Below are positions 1-8,459 of a stretch of DNA of 64,000 bases, one piece after another. This DNA is from UBA8231 sp036011085 (GTDB lineage Bacteria > Latescibacterota > UBA2968 > UBA8231): assembly GCA_036011085.1 (NCBI GenBank), contig DASCMS010000068.1, positions 1-64,000 of the forward strand. The letters are read 5' to 3'. The notes beneath the pieces were generated by a model. It ran no database searches and was not told where the DNA came from. It saw only the letters and a program-made list of their open reading frames with translations. Numbering within the stretch: position 1 is the first letter of the stretch; each line of letters opens with the position of its first letter. The position numbers and the translations under genes were made by a program.

Positions 1-99
1 CCGAACATCGTCACGGTCACACTCTTGCACCCAAGACGAAGTCTCACACTCACCCTCAACGTCAAAACAACAACACCAACGCCCATACCACCGACTCGA
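1..99. other. Window edge, no gene seen
   Basis: This stretch lies downstream of the first minus-strand gene and is rich in A and C on the plus strand. I see no open frame with family features, no clear hairpin and no missing DNA-binding domain that would extend the neighbouring cyclic-nucleotide-binding protein. Confidence 0.4.
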
Positions 100-582
100 T
101 CAAGCATTACTGAGACGGGCTCCTAGCCGCACACCCGACTCACGCAGCAGCAGCTCACCGAACACGCTGGCCGGGATCACGAGCAACTCGCACCGCCGCA
201 GCGCGACGACCCGGAACCTCCCTGGAGGCGCCTCCATCCCCGAGAATTCACCGAAGAAGTCCCCCGGCTCGAGCAGCGCCAGGATCACCTCGCGATTCTG
301 CCTTTGCGGCGAGCAGACTTTCATCGCGCCCTGCCGCAGGATGCACAGACCAGGCCCCCTCTCGCCAGACCCTGACAGCACCGAACGGCCGCGCACCTGC
401 AGCATCCGGGCATGGGCCGCCAGGTCTTCGATCACGGTCTCTGCCAATGTTTCGAACAGCGGGCAGTCGCGCAGCACCCGGAGCGTTCCGCTCTTGCGCA
501 GGAAACCGTTGTGGTGGTCCCGGCCGTTGGCCTGTGCCGGGGCCGCCACAGTGGCCTCCTGAGCGCGGAGTGCGCCGGTCAC
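100..582 (-). CDS. Cyclic-nucleotide-binding domain protein without HTH
   Basis: The 160-aa product is a single Crp-type cNMP-binding beta-roll. Residues about 40-150 show the usual pattern: 'CPLFETL' before the roll, glycine turns, and 'LLEPGDFFGEFSGMEAP', which corresponds to the phosphate-binding cassette region. Crp/Fnr regulators are about 200-230 aa and have a C-terminal winged helix; here the protein stops right after the roll, so it is a sensor without its own DNA-binding domain. The start is GTG at 582, overlapping the stop of the upstream 32-codon membrane peptide (GTGA), which suggests translational coupling. A second cNMP-binding protein lies further upstream on the same strand. 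The ligand (cAMP, c-di-GMP or none) cannot be read from the sequence. Confidence 0.75.
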   Translation of the reverse strand: MTGALRAQEATVAAPAQANGRDHHNGFLRKSGTLRVLRDCPLFETLAETVIEDLAAHARMLQVRGRSVLSGSGERGPGLCILRQGAMKVCSPQRQNREVILALLEPGDFFGEFSGMEAPPGRFRVVALRRCELLVIPASVFGELLLRESGVRLGARLSNA

Positions 583-677
583 CGCGAACCGCCTGAGTCA
601 TCGCCGTCGTCGCGCAGGGCGACGGCGCTGATCAGCAGCATCAGGACCAGTGGTCCCGCCAGTAGAATAGCGTCCAT
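579..677 (-). CDS. Small single-pass membrane peptide (32 aa)
   Basis: A 33-codon ATG frame starts at 677. It encodes a short N-terminus, one hydrophobic helix of about 18 residues (roughly ILLAGPLVLMLLISAVAL) and a charged tail ending DDGDDSGGSR. A purine-rich GGAAGG lies just upstream of the ATG, and the stop TGA overlaps the GTG start of the following cNMP-binding gene. The size and layout recall other bacterial small membrane subunits, but I recognise no family. It sits between two cNMP-binding proteins, so a role as membrane partner or anchor is possible but is only inference. Expression is not proven. Confidence 0.5.
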   Translation of the reverse strand: MDAILLAGPLVLMLLISAVALRDDGDDSGGSR

Positions 678-740
678 CCTTCATCCTTCCGTTTTGGGTA
701 TGCCAGGAAGGACGATGGACCGGGGGCAGGGTTACAGGAG

Positions 741-1208
741 TTATTCGACCGAATCTTCGCTGCGCAGAACCCGCTCGAGGCGTTGGTCGGCGGCGATCAG
801 CTTCTTCCGCACCAGGACCATGGCGTTGCGGTAGAGACGTATGGCCAAACCCGAGTCGTCCTGCATCAGCTGCTGCAGCGGCCGCTTGTGGATGACGAGG
901 GCCGACGCCGCGGCCCGAACCCGCACGGTGGCGGCACGGGTCTCGCCGCTGAGAAGCCCTGTCTCACCGATGGTCGTCACCGCTGTCTCGTGCGCCAGTT
1001 GCGTGTCAGAACTGCTGAGAATATCGACACTGCCGGAGACGATGATGAACATGCGGTCGCTGTCTCTGCCGGCGTGGCACAATACCGCACCTGCCTCGAA
1101 GGACTCCTGTCTGCAGGCACTGAACATGCGCTTGATCTGCGTTGGCGAGAGGTCGACGAACAACTGCAGCTTCTGCAGGCTCGCAAGAAGTGCGGGGGTC
1201 AGGTCCAT
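741..1208 (-). CDS. Cyclic-nucleotide-binding domain protein
   Basis: The 155-aa product contains one cNMP-binding beta-roll, residues about 12-130. Visible family signals are 'LFVDLSPTQIKRM' at the N-terminal helix, 'GAVLCHAGRDSDRMFIIVSGSVDI' split over the first strands, and 'IGETGLLSGETRAATVRV', equivalent to the GE...R.A cassette with the Arg that contacts the cyclic phosphate in true cAMP binders. A C-terminal helix rich in Arg and Leu follows, but there is no helix-turn-helix. It starts at ATG 1208 and is 63 nt upstream of the small membrane peptide, so all three probably form one transcript. It diverges from the DUF2330 gene across a 162-bp spacer. Confidence 0.78.
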   Translation of the reverse strand: MDLTPALLASLQKLQLFVDLSPTQIKRMFSACRQESFEAGAVLCHAGRDSDRMFIIVSGSVDILSSSDTQLAHETAVTTIGETGLLSGETRAATVRVRAAASALVIHKRPLQQLMQDDSGLAIRLYRNAMVLVRKKLIAADQRLERVLRSEDSVE

Positions 1209-1370
1209 GGCGGCGTCTCAGATGCTTCGGTGGCGATGCCGACCGCGTTGCCGGAGAAGTGACACGGCAGGCCGGTTGTGGTGTTGTATTTTCGAGAGTG
1301 TACGCCCCAAGCTGTTTGGCAACCCTCCGCCTGTCAAACCCCCTGAAGACCCCTGAAGAGTGAGAGACCG

Positions 1371-3272
1371 ATGGTTCGAGCCGCGACCTGCCTGCCCATC
1401 TTCACTGTTCTGCTGCTGCTCGGCGCCGGTTCCGCTGGCGCCTGCGGCGGTTTCTTCTGCAGCTTCTCGCCGATGAACCAGGTCAGCGAGCGCATTCTTT
1501 TCGTCGACCGGGGCGACTCGGTCACGGCCCATGTGCAGATCGCTTACGTGGGCGAAGCCGCCGATTTTGCCTGGATTCTGCCCGTGCCGTCACGCCCCTC
1601 CCTCGCGGTCAGCCACAACGAGGTCTTCCGCCAGCTGCAGTCGGCGACGCAGCCGACGTTTCTGCTCGAATGGGAGGAGGACGGGGACGAGTGTGGACTC
1701 CTGTTCCCGCCATTCGCCCGCCTTGAAGAGGCTGTGCCGACATCGGCCCAGGATGACGGGGTCACCGTCGTCGCCGAGGAGCGGGTGGGACCCTATGAGA
1801 CGGTGGTGCTCACCAGCGAAACGCCGGAGGCCGTGGTCAATTGGCTGACAGACAACGGCTACCAGCTCGGAGCTCTGGGGCCCGGTCTGCTGGCCCCTTA
1901 TGTTGAGATGGGCATGCACTTTCTCGCCCTGCGCCTGTCCCCGAACCGTGAGCTCGGTGACCTGCAGCCCATCGCCATGACCTACGCCGCTCACACACCC
2001 ATGATTCCCATCCAGCTCACGGCCATCGCCACCGAGCCCGACCTCGGGGTCACCGCCTGGATCCTGGGCGAGGATCGCGCCGTGCCGATCAACTACCGGC
2101 ACGTGCAGATCAACGAGGCCCTGGTGGACTGGTTCAACGGCGGCTTCAACTACGACGACGTGGTGACCGCCGCCGTGAACGAGGCCGAGGGCGGTCTTGC
2201 CTTCGTCACCGACTATGCCGGTCCGAGCGCCATTATGAAGGACCGCTTCTTCCGGCCTGACCGCTGGGACCTGGATGCGCTGCGTCGGATCGACGACGCC
2301 GGCAGATTCATCAGCGCCATGTTGCGTCAGGGCTTTCCGCGCGATGCGCAGATGCAGACACTGCTTCGACGCCATGTGCCGATGCCGGCTGCGGTCCTCG
2401 AAGAGGGGGTCCTGCGTGTCGTGTTTGGCGGTGATGTCGAAGCGTACCGCCAAGCGGAGAAGGAGGGTCGATTGCAGGCCATCGCCGAACGGGCGTTCTA
2501 CAACGACATCGATGCCTTTGCCGAATGGACACAGGAGCTCGTCTTCGACGCCGACGCCTTTGCCGGCGCTCTCGACGCGGCTGTCGTAACCCCGCTGCGC
2601 GAGACGCAGGAGCTGTTCGGTCGGCACGAGACACTCACGCGCCTGTATACGACTCTCTCCGCCGAAGAGATGACCCGCGATCCGGCCTTCGATTTCAATC
2701 CGGATCTGTCCGACGTCAGCAATCTGCGTACGGCGGCAGCCCGCTGGGAGTGTGAGGTCGATGACCCGGATTCGCTGAACTTCGAGGAACTCACCCTCGT
2801 CGTCACCCTGCGGGATGGTCGAGAGGTCCGCTCGCAGCCCTTCGAGAACATCGGTGAAGTGCCACGACCTCTGCCGGTCGACGTGCCGGCAGCGGCGATC
2901 ATCGAACAGATGGATACCGCCGGAGATCCGGTGCCGATCCGACGGCTCACAGCGGTCACAGAGACCACCGGCGAAGCGCTGCCCGTCGCCTTCGATCTGG
3001 ATGCGGCCTATCCGAACCCTTTCAACGCGGCCGTCATCGTGCCCTACCGCGTGCCTGAGTTGGGCATCGACCACCCGGTCACCTTGCGGGTCTATGATCT
3101 GCTCGGTCAGCCGGTGCGCACCCTCGTGCAGGACTCACGCCCTCCGGGGCGGCATCTGGCCCGTTGGGACGGCCGTGATGCCTCGGGAACGCCGGTGTCG
3201 AGTGGGGTCTACTTCGTCCGTCTGCAGACGTCGGCGGCCCTGTTGTCGCGGAAACTGCTCTACTTGAGGTAG
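1371..3272 (+). CDS. DUF2330 secreted protein with type-IX-style tail
   Basis: The 633-aa product begins with a signal peptide (hydrophobic 'IFTVLLLLGAGSAGA') followed by 'CGGFFC', the cysteine-rich start typical of DUF2330 proteins. Residues about 25-330 carry the family pattern, including 'ADFAWILPVPSRP' and 'PYVEMGMHFLALRL'. From about residue 545 there is a separate C-terminal module with 'AYPNPFNAAV', 'YDLLGQPVRTL' and 'GTPVSSGVYFVRL', the FlgD-Ig-like or type IX sorting tail shared with the giant proteins further along. It is therefore probably exported and surface-attached. The DUF2330 function is unknown. Its 3' end overlaps the convergent glnD by 13 bp. Two 10-bp direct repeats (CCCCTGAAGA) lie just upstream of the start. 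Confidence 0.82.
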   Translation: MVRAATCLPIFTVLLLLGAGSAGACGGFFCSFSPMNQVSERILFVDRGDSVTAHVQIAYVGEAADFAWILPVPSRPSLAVSHNEVFRQLQSATQPTFLLEWEEDGDECGLLFPPFARLEEAVPTSAQDDGVTVVAEERVGPYETVVLTSETPEAVVNWLTDNGYQLGALGPGLLAPYVEMGMHFLALRLSPNRELGDLQPIAMTYAAHTPMIPIQLTAIATEPDLGVTAWILGEDRAVPINYRHVQINEALVDWFNGGFNYDDVVTAAVNEAEGGLAFVTDYAGPSAIMKDRFFRPDRWDLDALRRIDDAGRFISAMLRQGFPRDAQMQTLLRRHVPMPAAVLEEGVLRVVFGGDVEAYRQAEKEGRLQAIAERAFYNDIDAFAEWTQELVFDADAFAGALDAAVVTPLRETQELFGRHETLTRLYTTLSAEEMTRDPAFDFNPDLSDVSNLRTAAARWECEVDDPDSLNFEELTLVVTLRDGREVRSQPFENIGEVPRPLPVDVPAAAIIEQMDTAGDPVPIRRLTAVTETTGEALPVAFDLDAAYPNPFNAAVIVPYRVPELGIDHPVTLRVYDLLGQPVRTLVQDSRPPGRHLARWDGRDASGTPVSSGVYFVRLQTSAALLSRKLLYLR

Positions 3273-5959
3273 TCGCTGACGCGCAGGGCCTCGAGCAACC
3301 CGGTGCGGATCGTCTCGAGAGCGTCGTAGTTGACGATCTTGCGACCCTCGGCGTCGACTACGTAGAACGCGTCGTTGGCCTGGTCGACAACGGTGCTGAC
3401 AATGGCCATGTGGATATCGAGGCCACTCTCACCGAGGCCGTGTGTCAGCGTGTAAAGCAGACCCACGCCATCGCGGGCGTTGACGTCCACCACGGTGTAG
3501 CGATCCGACACCTGGTTCTCGAACAAGACCTCCGGCTCCCGCACCGGCCGCTCGGCCCGTCGTCCCCAGTTGGCGCTGTACTTGTCGAACAGGTCCGCCA
3601 CCTCGACCTGACCGCCGATGACGTCACGCAGAGCGCCCAGGACCCGGTCCTTCTTCCAGGGCGGCAGAACCGGCGTTCCGTCGACGTCGGTGACCTGAAA
3701 CGTGTCGATGACGACATCGTCGTCGCGGGTCTGTACGTCGGCGTGCAGAATGTCGATGTCGTTCACCGCCAGCACGCCGCAGATCTTAGCCAGCAGGTGA
3801 CTCTGGTCGCGCGCACCCACCACGAGCTCGGTGCGCTCGCTGTGCTCGACGAACTCCAGCTCGATGGCGCCGTCGGCGGCAGCCAGCCGGGAGACAAACG
3901 CCAGGTGGCGTTCGATCTGGGTCAGATCGTACGTCACCAGATACCGCGGCGGCAGCTGCTGCACGTGCCGCTCGAAGACCTCGACCTGCTGCGGCGGCCA
4001 TATCCCCTTCATCGTCGTCAGATGAGTGTCGGCGATCTGGCGGGCATGCTGACGGTCCTCCAGCGCCTTGAGACCGGACTCCAGCTGCTCCTTCGTCTTG
4101 TGGTACAGCTCCCACAGCAGGGCTCCCTGCCAGTCCGACCAGGCATCAGCCGCCACCGAGGACAGGTCGCCGTAGGATAGCAGGTAGAGCGCTCTCAGCC
4201 ATTCGGTGTTGGCAAACCGGCCGGCGAAGTCGGCGATCATCTTATAGTCGTCGAGATCGCGTCGCAGGGAGATGATGACCATCTCCTGGTGATTCTCGAT
4301 GAGAAACAGGACGAATCGCGTATCGGCGTCGTTCAGACCGATACGCTCGCACAGAGCACGTCCCATCTCCATGCCCTCGCTGATGTGCTCGGTTCGGCGC
4401 GACTTGCCTACATCGTGCAGCAACATGCCGAGAAACAGCAGATCCTTGCGCGCCAGAGACCCGTAGAGCTCTCTCATCGTGCCACGCGCGTCGGCGCGGT
4501 GCAGTCCCTCGAGTTTCTCCAGCCCCACGAGGGTGTGCTCGTCGACCGTGTAAACGTGATAGATATCGTACTGGACCAGACAAGTGGTTTCGCCGAACTC
4601 CGGCAGATAGGCGCCGAGCACTCCCAGTTCGTGCATCCCCCGCAGTGTCTCGGCAGATCGATGCTTGCGTTTGAGCAGGCCCAGAAACAGGTCGCGTGCT
4701 TCGGGGCTGCGGCGCACGTCGTCATCGATGAGGTGCACATTCTGCCGCACCAGCCGCGACGCTGGCTCGCTGAACGCCAGTCGCTTGGTCTGACACAGGT
4801 CGAACAACCGCAGCAGCCGCAGGGGATCCTCGGCCAGCCAGGGGGCCCCGGCAGGCAGCTCGATCTGGTTGTCGATAGCCACCACACCGGGTTCGAGCAG
4901 CAGACGACGGCCCTTCTTGGGTCGTGCCCGCAACCGCTCGAAGCCGAGGCGGACGGCATGGAAGGTGGACTTGGCGTGCAGATAGTAATCGCGCAGGAAG
5001 GCCTCCACGGCCAGCTCGCGACCCCGGTCTGCACCGGTGCGATCCGTCGTGCCCATGCGGCGCACATGCCCCCCGGAAGCGAGAACCTCTGCTGCCCCGT
5101 CCACGCTGCGATCGGAATAACCCAGCGTCTGCGCTACCAGCGGCTTGCTCTCGTTCTCGAGCACGTCATGCTTGCGCCCGGTAGTGAAATGCAGCTCGTG
5201 GCGTACGCGCCAGAGAAAGGCACGGGCTTCTTTCAGGGATTCGAGGTCGACCTCGTCGAGGTAGTCGGCCAGGGCGTCGTCGATACCGGCCTGCCGCAAC
5301 TCGCACTTGAGCCCCCACTCCAGCAGGTGGATCTCGCGCAGTCCGCCGGGAGACTCCTTCACATTCGGCTCGAGGAGTTGCACCGAGCCGGCGTGAGCTC
5401 CGCGTGCCAGATGCAGCTTGTGCAGACGCCCCGCCGCACTCTTTGGCAGCTGCTTGAGCAGACGGGCCTGGAAATCGGCGAACAGATCCGTGTCCCCTGC
5501 CAGCAGCCGGGCGTCGAGCATAGCCGTGCACGACTCGAGATCCTCACGCGCCATCTTCGTCGACTCGGACAGCGTCCGACTGCTGTGCCCGATGTCGAAA
5601 CCGACGTCCCACAGCGGGTGCAGGACACCGCTGATGAACTCCGGCTTCTTGTGACGCTCGCGGGCGAAGAGAAAGAGCAGGTCCACATCGGAGCTCGGAC
5701 CCATCCGCTGGCGCCCGTACCCGCCCAGCGCCAGCAGAGCGTGCTGGCCGTCGCTCCTGTCCAGGGCGGCGGTGTACGCATCCAGCACGATCGTGTCCGT
5801 CGTATCGGCGATGGCCGTCGCCGTTTCGAGCCCTCCGGCACCGTCCCGGTGGGCGGCGGCGAGCTGTTCCATACGCTGCTCGCGGAACCGGAGACGGGCC
5901 TCCGTCGAACCCGCCGTGCCACTGGCCTGTAGTGCCTCCTGGAGCTGGTCGGCGGTCAA
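3260..5959 (-). CDS. glnD: Bifunctional PII uridylyltransferase / uridylyl-removing enzyme GlnD
   Basis: GlnD attaches UMP to PII under nitrogen limitation and removes it when glutamine is high. The 899-aa product has the full domain order: nucleotidyltransferase with 'GGYGRQRMGPSSDVDLL' at residues 79-95 (GG, then the D91/D93 metal pair), a linker domain, an HD hydrolase domain with 'LLHDVGKS' (H515, D516), and two C-terminal ACT domains at about 710-760 and 820-875 that sense glutamine. The length fits the family (about 850-950). The start is TTG at 5959, overlapping the lon stop as TTGA; the next in-frame Met is at residue 30, which would remove upstream helix. It is co-transcribed after lon, an uncommon pairing. 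No glnB or amtB is in the window. Confidence 0.93.
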   Translation of the reverse strand: MTADQLQEALQASGTAGSTEARLRFREQRMEQLAAAHRDGAGGLETATAIADTTDTIVLDAYTAALDRSDGQHALLALGGYGRQRMGPSSDVDLLFLFARERHKKPEFISGVLHPLWDVGFDIGHSSRTLSESTKMAREDLESCTAMLDARLLAGDTDLFADFQARLLKQLPKSAAGRLHKLHLARGAHAGSVQLLEPNVKESPGGLREIHLLEWGLKCELRQAGIDDALADYLDEVDLESLKEARAFLWRVRHELHFTTGRKHDVLENESKPLVAQTLGYSDRSVDGAAEVLASGGHVRRMGTTDRTGADRGRELAVEAFLRDYYLHAKSTFHAVRLGFERLRARPKKGRRLLLEPGVVAIDNQIELPAGAPWLAEDPLRLLRLFDLCQTKRLAFSEPASRLVRQNVHLIDDDVRRSPEARDLFLGLLKRKHRSAETLRGMHELGVLGAYLPEFGETTCLVQYDIYHVYTVDEHTLVGLEKLEGLHRADARGTMRELYGSLARKDLLFLGMLLHDVGKSRRTEHISEGMEMGRALCERIGLNDADTRFVLFLIENHQEMVIISLRRDLDDYKMIADFAGRFANTEWLRALYLLSYGDLSSVAADAWSDWQGALLWELYHKTKEQLESGLKALEDRQHARQIADTHLTTMKGIWPPQQVEVFERHVQQLPPRYLVTYDLTQIERHLAFVSRLAAADGAIELEFVEHSERTELVVGARDQSHLLAKICGVLAVNDIDILHADVQTRDDDVVIDTFQVTDVDGTPVLPPWKKDRVLGALRDVIGGQVEVADLFDKYSANWGRRAERPVREPEVLFENQVSDRYTVVDVNARDGVGLLYTLTHGLGESGLDIHMAIVSTVVDQANDAFYVVDAEGRKIVNYDALETIRTGLLEALRVSDYLK

Positions 5960-8367
5960 CGGCTCCGCCTTCTGGCCTTCTTTGCCTTGCTCCCGGCACG
6001 TTTCCGGCGAGGACTGGCCAGGGCGGCTGCCAGGGCCCCGTCGAAGTCGTCGACCAGGGTGAAGGCCATCGACTTCCGGATCTCGTCCGGCACGTCCTCC
6101 AGGTCCTTCTCGTTGCGCCTCGGCAACAACACGGTACGGATGCCGGCGCGCTGGGCGGCCAGCACCTTGTCGCGGATCCCCCCCACGGGAAGGACCCGTC
6201 CGCGCAGGGTGATCTCTCCCGTCATGGCCACGTCCCGCCGTACCGGTTTGCCGAGGAACATCGACGTCAGGGCCACTGCCAGGGCCACTCCCGCGGACGG
6301 CCCCTCTTTCGGCGTCGCTCCCGCGGGGACATGCAGGTGGATGTCGGACTCGTCCACATCGACCGCATCGATGCCGAGCTCATCAGCCCGAGCCTTCAGG
6401 TAGCTCAGGGCGGTCTGGGCCGATTCCTGCATGACGTCGCCCAGTTGTCCGGTGAGGATCAGATTCTTGCGGCCCTTCATGCGGCTGGCTTCGATGAACA
6501 GGATCTCCCCGCCTACCGCCGTTGCCGCCAGTCCCGTGGCCACGCCGATCTCGTCGCCCCCCTCGGCCACTTCCGAGTAGAACTGCGCCGGCCCGAGAAA
6601 CTCGGCGAGCCGCGCCTTGGTCACCGTGATCGAGCCCTTGCGTCCCTCGACGAACTGGACCGCTGATTTGCGGCACAGCGCCCCGAGCTCCCGTTCCAGG
6701 TTACGGACGCCCGCCTCGCGGGTGTACTCCTCGATCAGTTGCGCAAGGATCTTGTCCGACACCTTCATCTTGCTCACCGACAGGCCGTGTTCGGTCAGCT
6801 GTCGTGGCAGCAGGTGGCGGCGAGCGATCTGCACCTTCTCGTGGGGTGTGTATCCGGGGATGGCGATCTCTTCCATGCGGTCTCGCAGGGCCGCGGGCAC
6901 CGTGTTCAGCACATTGGCGGTGGTGATGAACATCGCCTGCGACAGGTCGAAGGGCAGATCGAGGTAGTGATCCTCGAAGGTCGAGTTCTGCTCCGGATCC
7001 AGGACTTCGAGCAGCGCCGCTGCCGGATCACCGCGAAAGTCGGCGCCCACCTTGTCGATCTCATCCAGCATGAACACGGGGTTGTTCGATCCGGCTTTCT
7101 TCAACCCCTGGATGATCCTCCCCGGGAGGGCCCCCACGTAGGTGCGACGATGGCCGCGGATCTCGGCTTCATCGTGGACACCGCCGAGAGATATGCGCGT
7201 GAATTCCCGCCCCATGGCGCGGGCGATGGAACGGCCCAGTGACGTCTTGCCCACACCCGGCGGTCCGACAAAGCAGAGAATCGGACCCTTCGACTCCTTC
7301 TTCAGACGGCGCACCGCCAGATACTCGAGGATTCGTTCCTTCACCTTGTCGAGGCCGAAATGGTCCGCCGCGAGGATGTCGCTGGCCTGCTTCAGATCGA
7401 GATGATCCTCGGTGGAGTTCTTCCACGGCAGCTCCAGCAGCCAGTCGACATAGGTGCGCGCCACCGAGTACTCCGGAGAGGATGACATCATCTGCTCGAG
7501 GCGGCCCAGCTCCCGGTCCACCGCGGCGGCCGCCTCCTTCGACAACCCGGCCTCCTCGGCCCGGCCGCGCAGATCATCGAGCTCGGCACTGGACGGATCG
7601 GAGCCGGACAATTCCTTCTGGATCTGCCTCAACTGTTCCCGCAGGTAGTGCTCCCGCTGCGTCTTGCCGAGCCGTTCCTGCACTTGATTCTGGATGTTGG
7701 CGCCGATCTCGAGGATCTCCTGCTCCCGGGCCAGAACGCCGGAGATGTACTGTAGGCGTTTGGCGATGTCGACCTCGGCCAGCACGCCCTGCTTTTCTTC
7801 CAGCGGCAGGTCCAGATAGAAGGCCACGAGGTCGGCCAGACGACCCGGGTGCTCGATATTGACGGCCACGACCTTCAGTTCCTCCGGCAGCTGCGGCGAC
7901 AGGTCGACGACGGCCTGGAACTGACTGTTGACGCTGCGCATAAGGCCCTGAACCTCGGTGGAACTCTCGTCACCCACGTCGGCGAGCCGGCGCACCCGTC
8001 CCAGCAGAAAGGGATCACTCGTTTCGAGGGCTTCCAGTCGGCCTCGCTCCAGCCCCTGGATGATGAACCGGATCGAGCCGTCGGGCAGTCGCCAGATCCG
8101 ATGGATCTTGGCGATCGTGCCGATGGGGTAGATGTCATCCACGGCCGGCTCCTCCACATCGGCCAGACGCTGGGTGAAGATGCCGATGGGGGCCCCCTCT
8201 TCGGCCGCCTTTTCCAGGGCTCGCAGCGAACGCTCGCGTCCGGCGGTGAGCTGGTTCGGCATGTGGGGATAGACAACCGTGTTGCGCAGAGGCAAAACGG
8301 CCATGGCCGGTACGGCGTCGCTGACCACGACGATGTCGGCTTCAGCGGTGTCGGTTGGTTCGCTCAC
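5956..8367 (-). CDS. lon: ATP-dependent protease Lon (LonA)
   Basis: This is a cytoplasmic AAA+ serine protease that degrades misfolded and regulatory proteins. The 803-aa chain has an N-terminal LON substrate domain ('AVLPLRNTVVYPHM'), Walker A 'GPPGVGKT' at 368-375, Walker B 'VFMLDEID' at 431-438, and a C-terminal protease domain with catalytic Ser691 in 'KEGPSAGVAL' and Lys734 in 'GGIRDKVL'. The length and order are normal for LonA. It ends in a basic tail (SKAKKARRRSR). The start is GTG at 8367 with a good GGAAAGGA ribosome-binding site. Its promoter region faces that of hflX across a palindrome containing TTGACA on both strands. The stop overlaps the TTG start of glnD. Confidence 0.96.
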   Translation of the reverse strand: MSEPTDTAEADIVVVSDAVPAMAVLPLRNTVVYPHMPNQLTAGRERSLRALEKAAEEGAPIGIFTQRLADVEEPAVDDIYPIGTIAKIHRIWRLPDGSIRFIIQGLERGRLEALETSDPFLLGRVRRLADVGDESSTEVQGLMRSVNSQFQAVVDLSPQLPEELKVVAVNIEHPGRLADLVAFYLDLPLEEKQGVLAEVDIAKRLQYISGVLAREQEILEIGANIQNQVQERLGKTQREHYLREQLRQIQKELSGSDPSSAELDDLRGRAEEAGLSKEAAAAVDRELGRLEQMMSSSPEYSVARTYVDWLLELPWKNSTEDHLDLKQASDILAADHFGLDKVKERILEYLAVRRLKKESKGPILCFVGPPGVGKTSLGRSIARAMGREFTRISLGGVHDEAEIRGHRRTYVGALPGRIIQGLKKAGSNNPVFMLDEIDKVGADFRGDPAAALLEVLDPEQNSTFEDHYLDLPFDLSQAMFITTANVLNTVPAALRDRMEEIAIPGYTPHEKVQIARRHLLPRQLTEHGLSVSKMKVSDKILAQLIEEYTREAGVRNLERELGALCRKSAVQFVEGRKGSITVTKARLAEFLGPAQFYSEVAEGGDEIGVATGLAATAVGGEILFIEASRMKGRKNLILTGQLGDVMQESAQTALSYLKARADELGIDAVDVDESDIHLHVPAGATPKEGPSAGVALAVALTSMFLGKPVRRDVAMTGEITLRGRVLPVGGIRDKVLAAQRAGIRTVLLPRRNEKDLEDVPDEIRKSMAFTLVDDFDGALAAALASPRRKRAGSKAKKARRRSR

Positions 8368-8412
8368 GGGGATTCCTTTCCTCTTCCGAGGCTACACTTC
8401 CCCTTCGACAGG

Positions 8413-8453
8413 TGTCAAGCGGCTTGACATCATTGGATACTGCCCGGGATATT
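8413..8453. promoter_or_regulatory. Divergent lon/hflX promoter region with perfect palindrome
   Basis: Between lon and hflX there is a perfect inverted repeat TGTCAAG-CGG-CTTGACA (8413-8429). Each arm contains TTGACA, a consensus -35 hexamer, in opposite orientation. On the plus strand GATATT (8448-8453) is a possible -10 at 18 bp, only 6-7 bp before the hflX ATG, so the hflX transcript could be nearly leaderless. On the minus strand TGTAGC (8396-8391) lies at 16 bp. The symmetry could equally be an operator. Basis: seen in sequence; promoter activity is inferred. Confidence 0.5.
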
Positions 8454-8459
8454 GCCGCC

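Noticed and set aside
1590..3074. Long minus-strand open frame (494 codons) opposite the DUF2330 gene
   Set aside because: It is antisense to a gene with clear family and signal-peptide features; its composition (His, Gly, Arg rich) and lack of motifs fit a GC-driven shadow frame.
4289..5932. Long plus-strand open frame (547 codons) opposite glnD
   Set aside because: It lies entirely antisense to the catalytic domains of glnD and has no recognisable domain or start context.
8355..8459. Upstream ATG (8355) as start of hflX
   Set aside because: The extra 35 residues have no family similarity and would overlap the lon start and the promoter palindrome.
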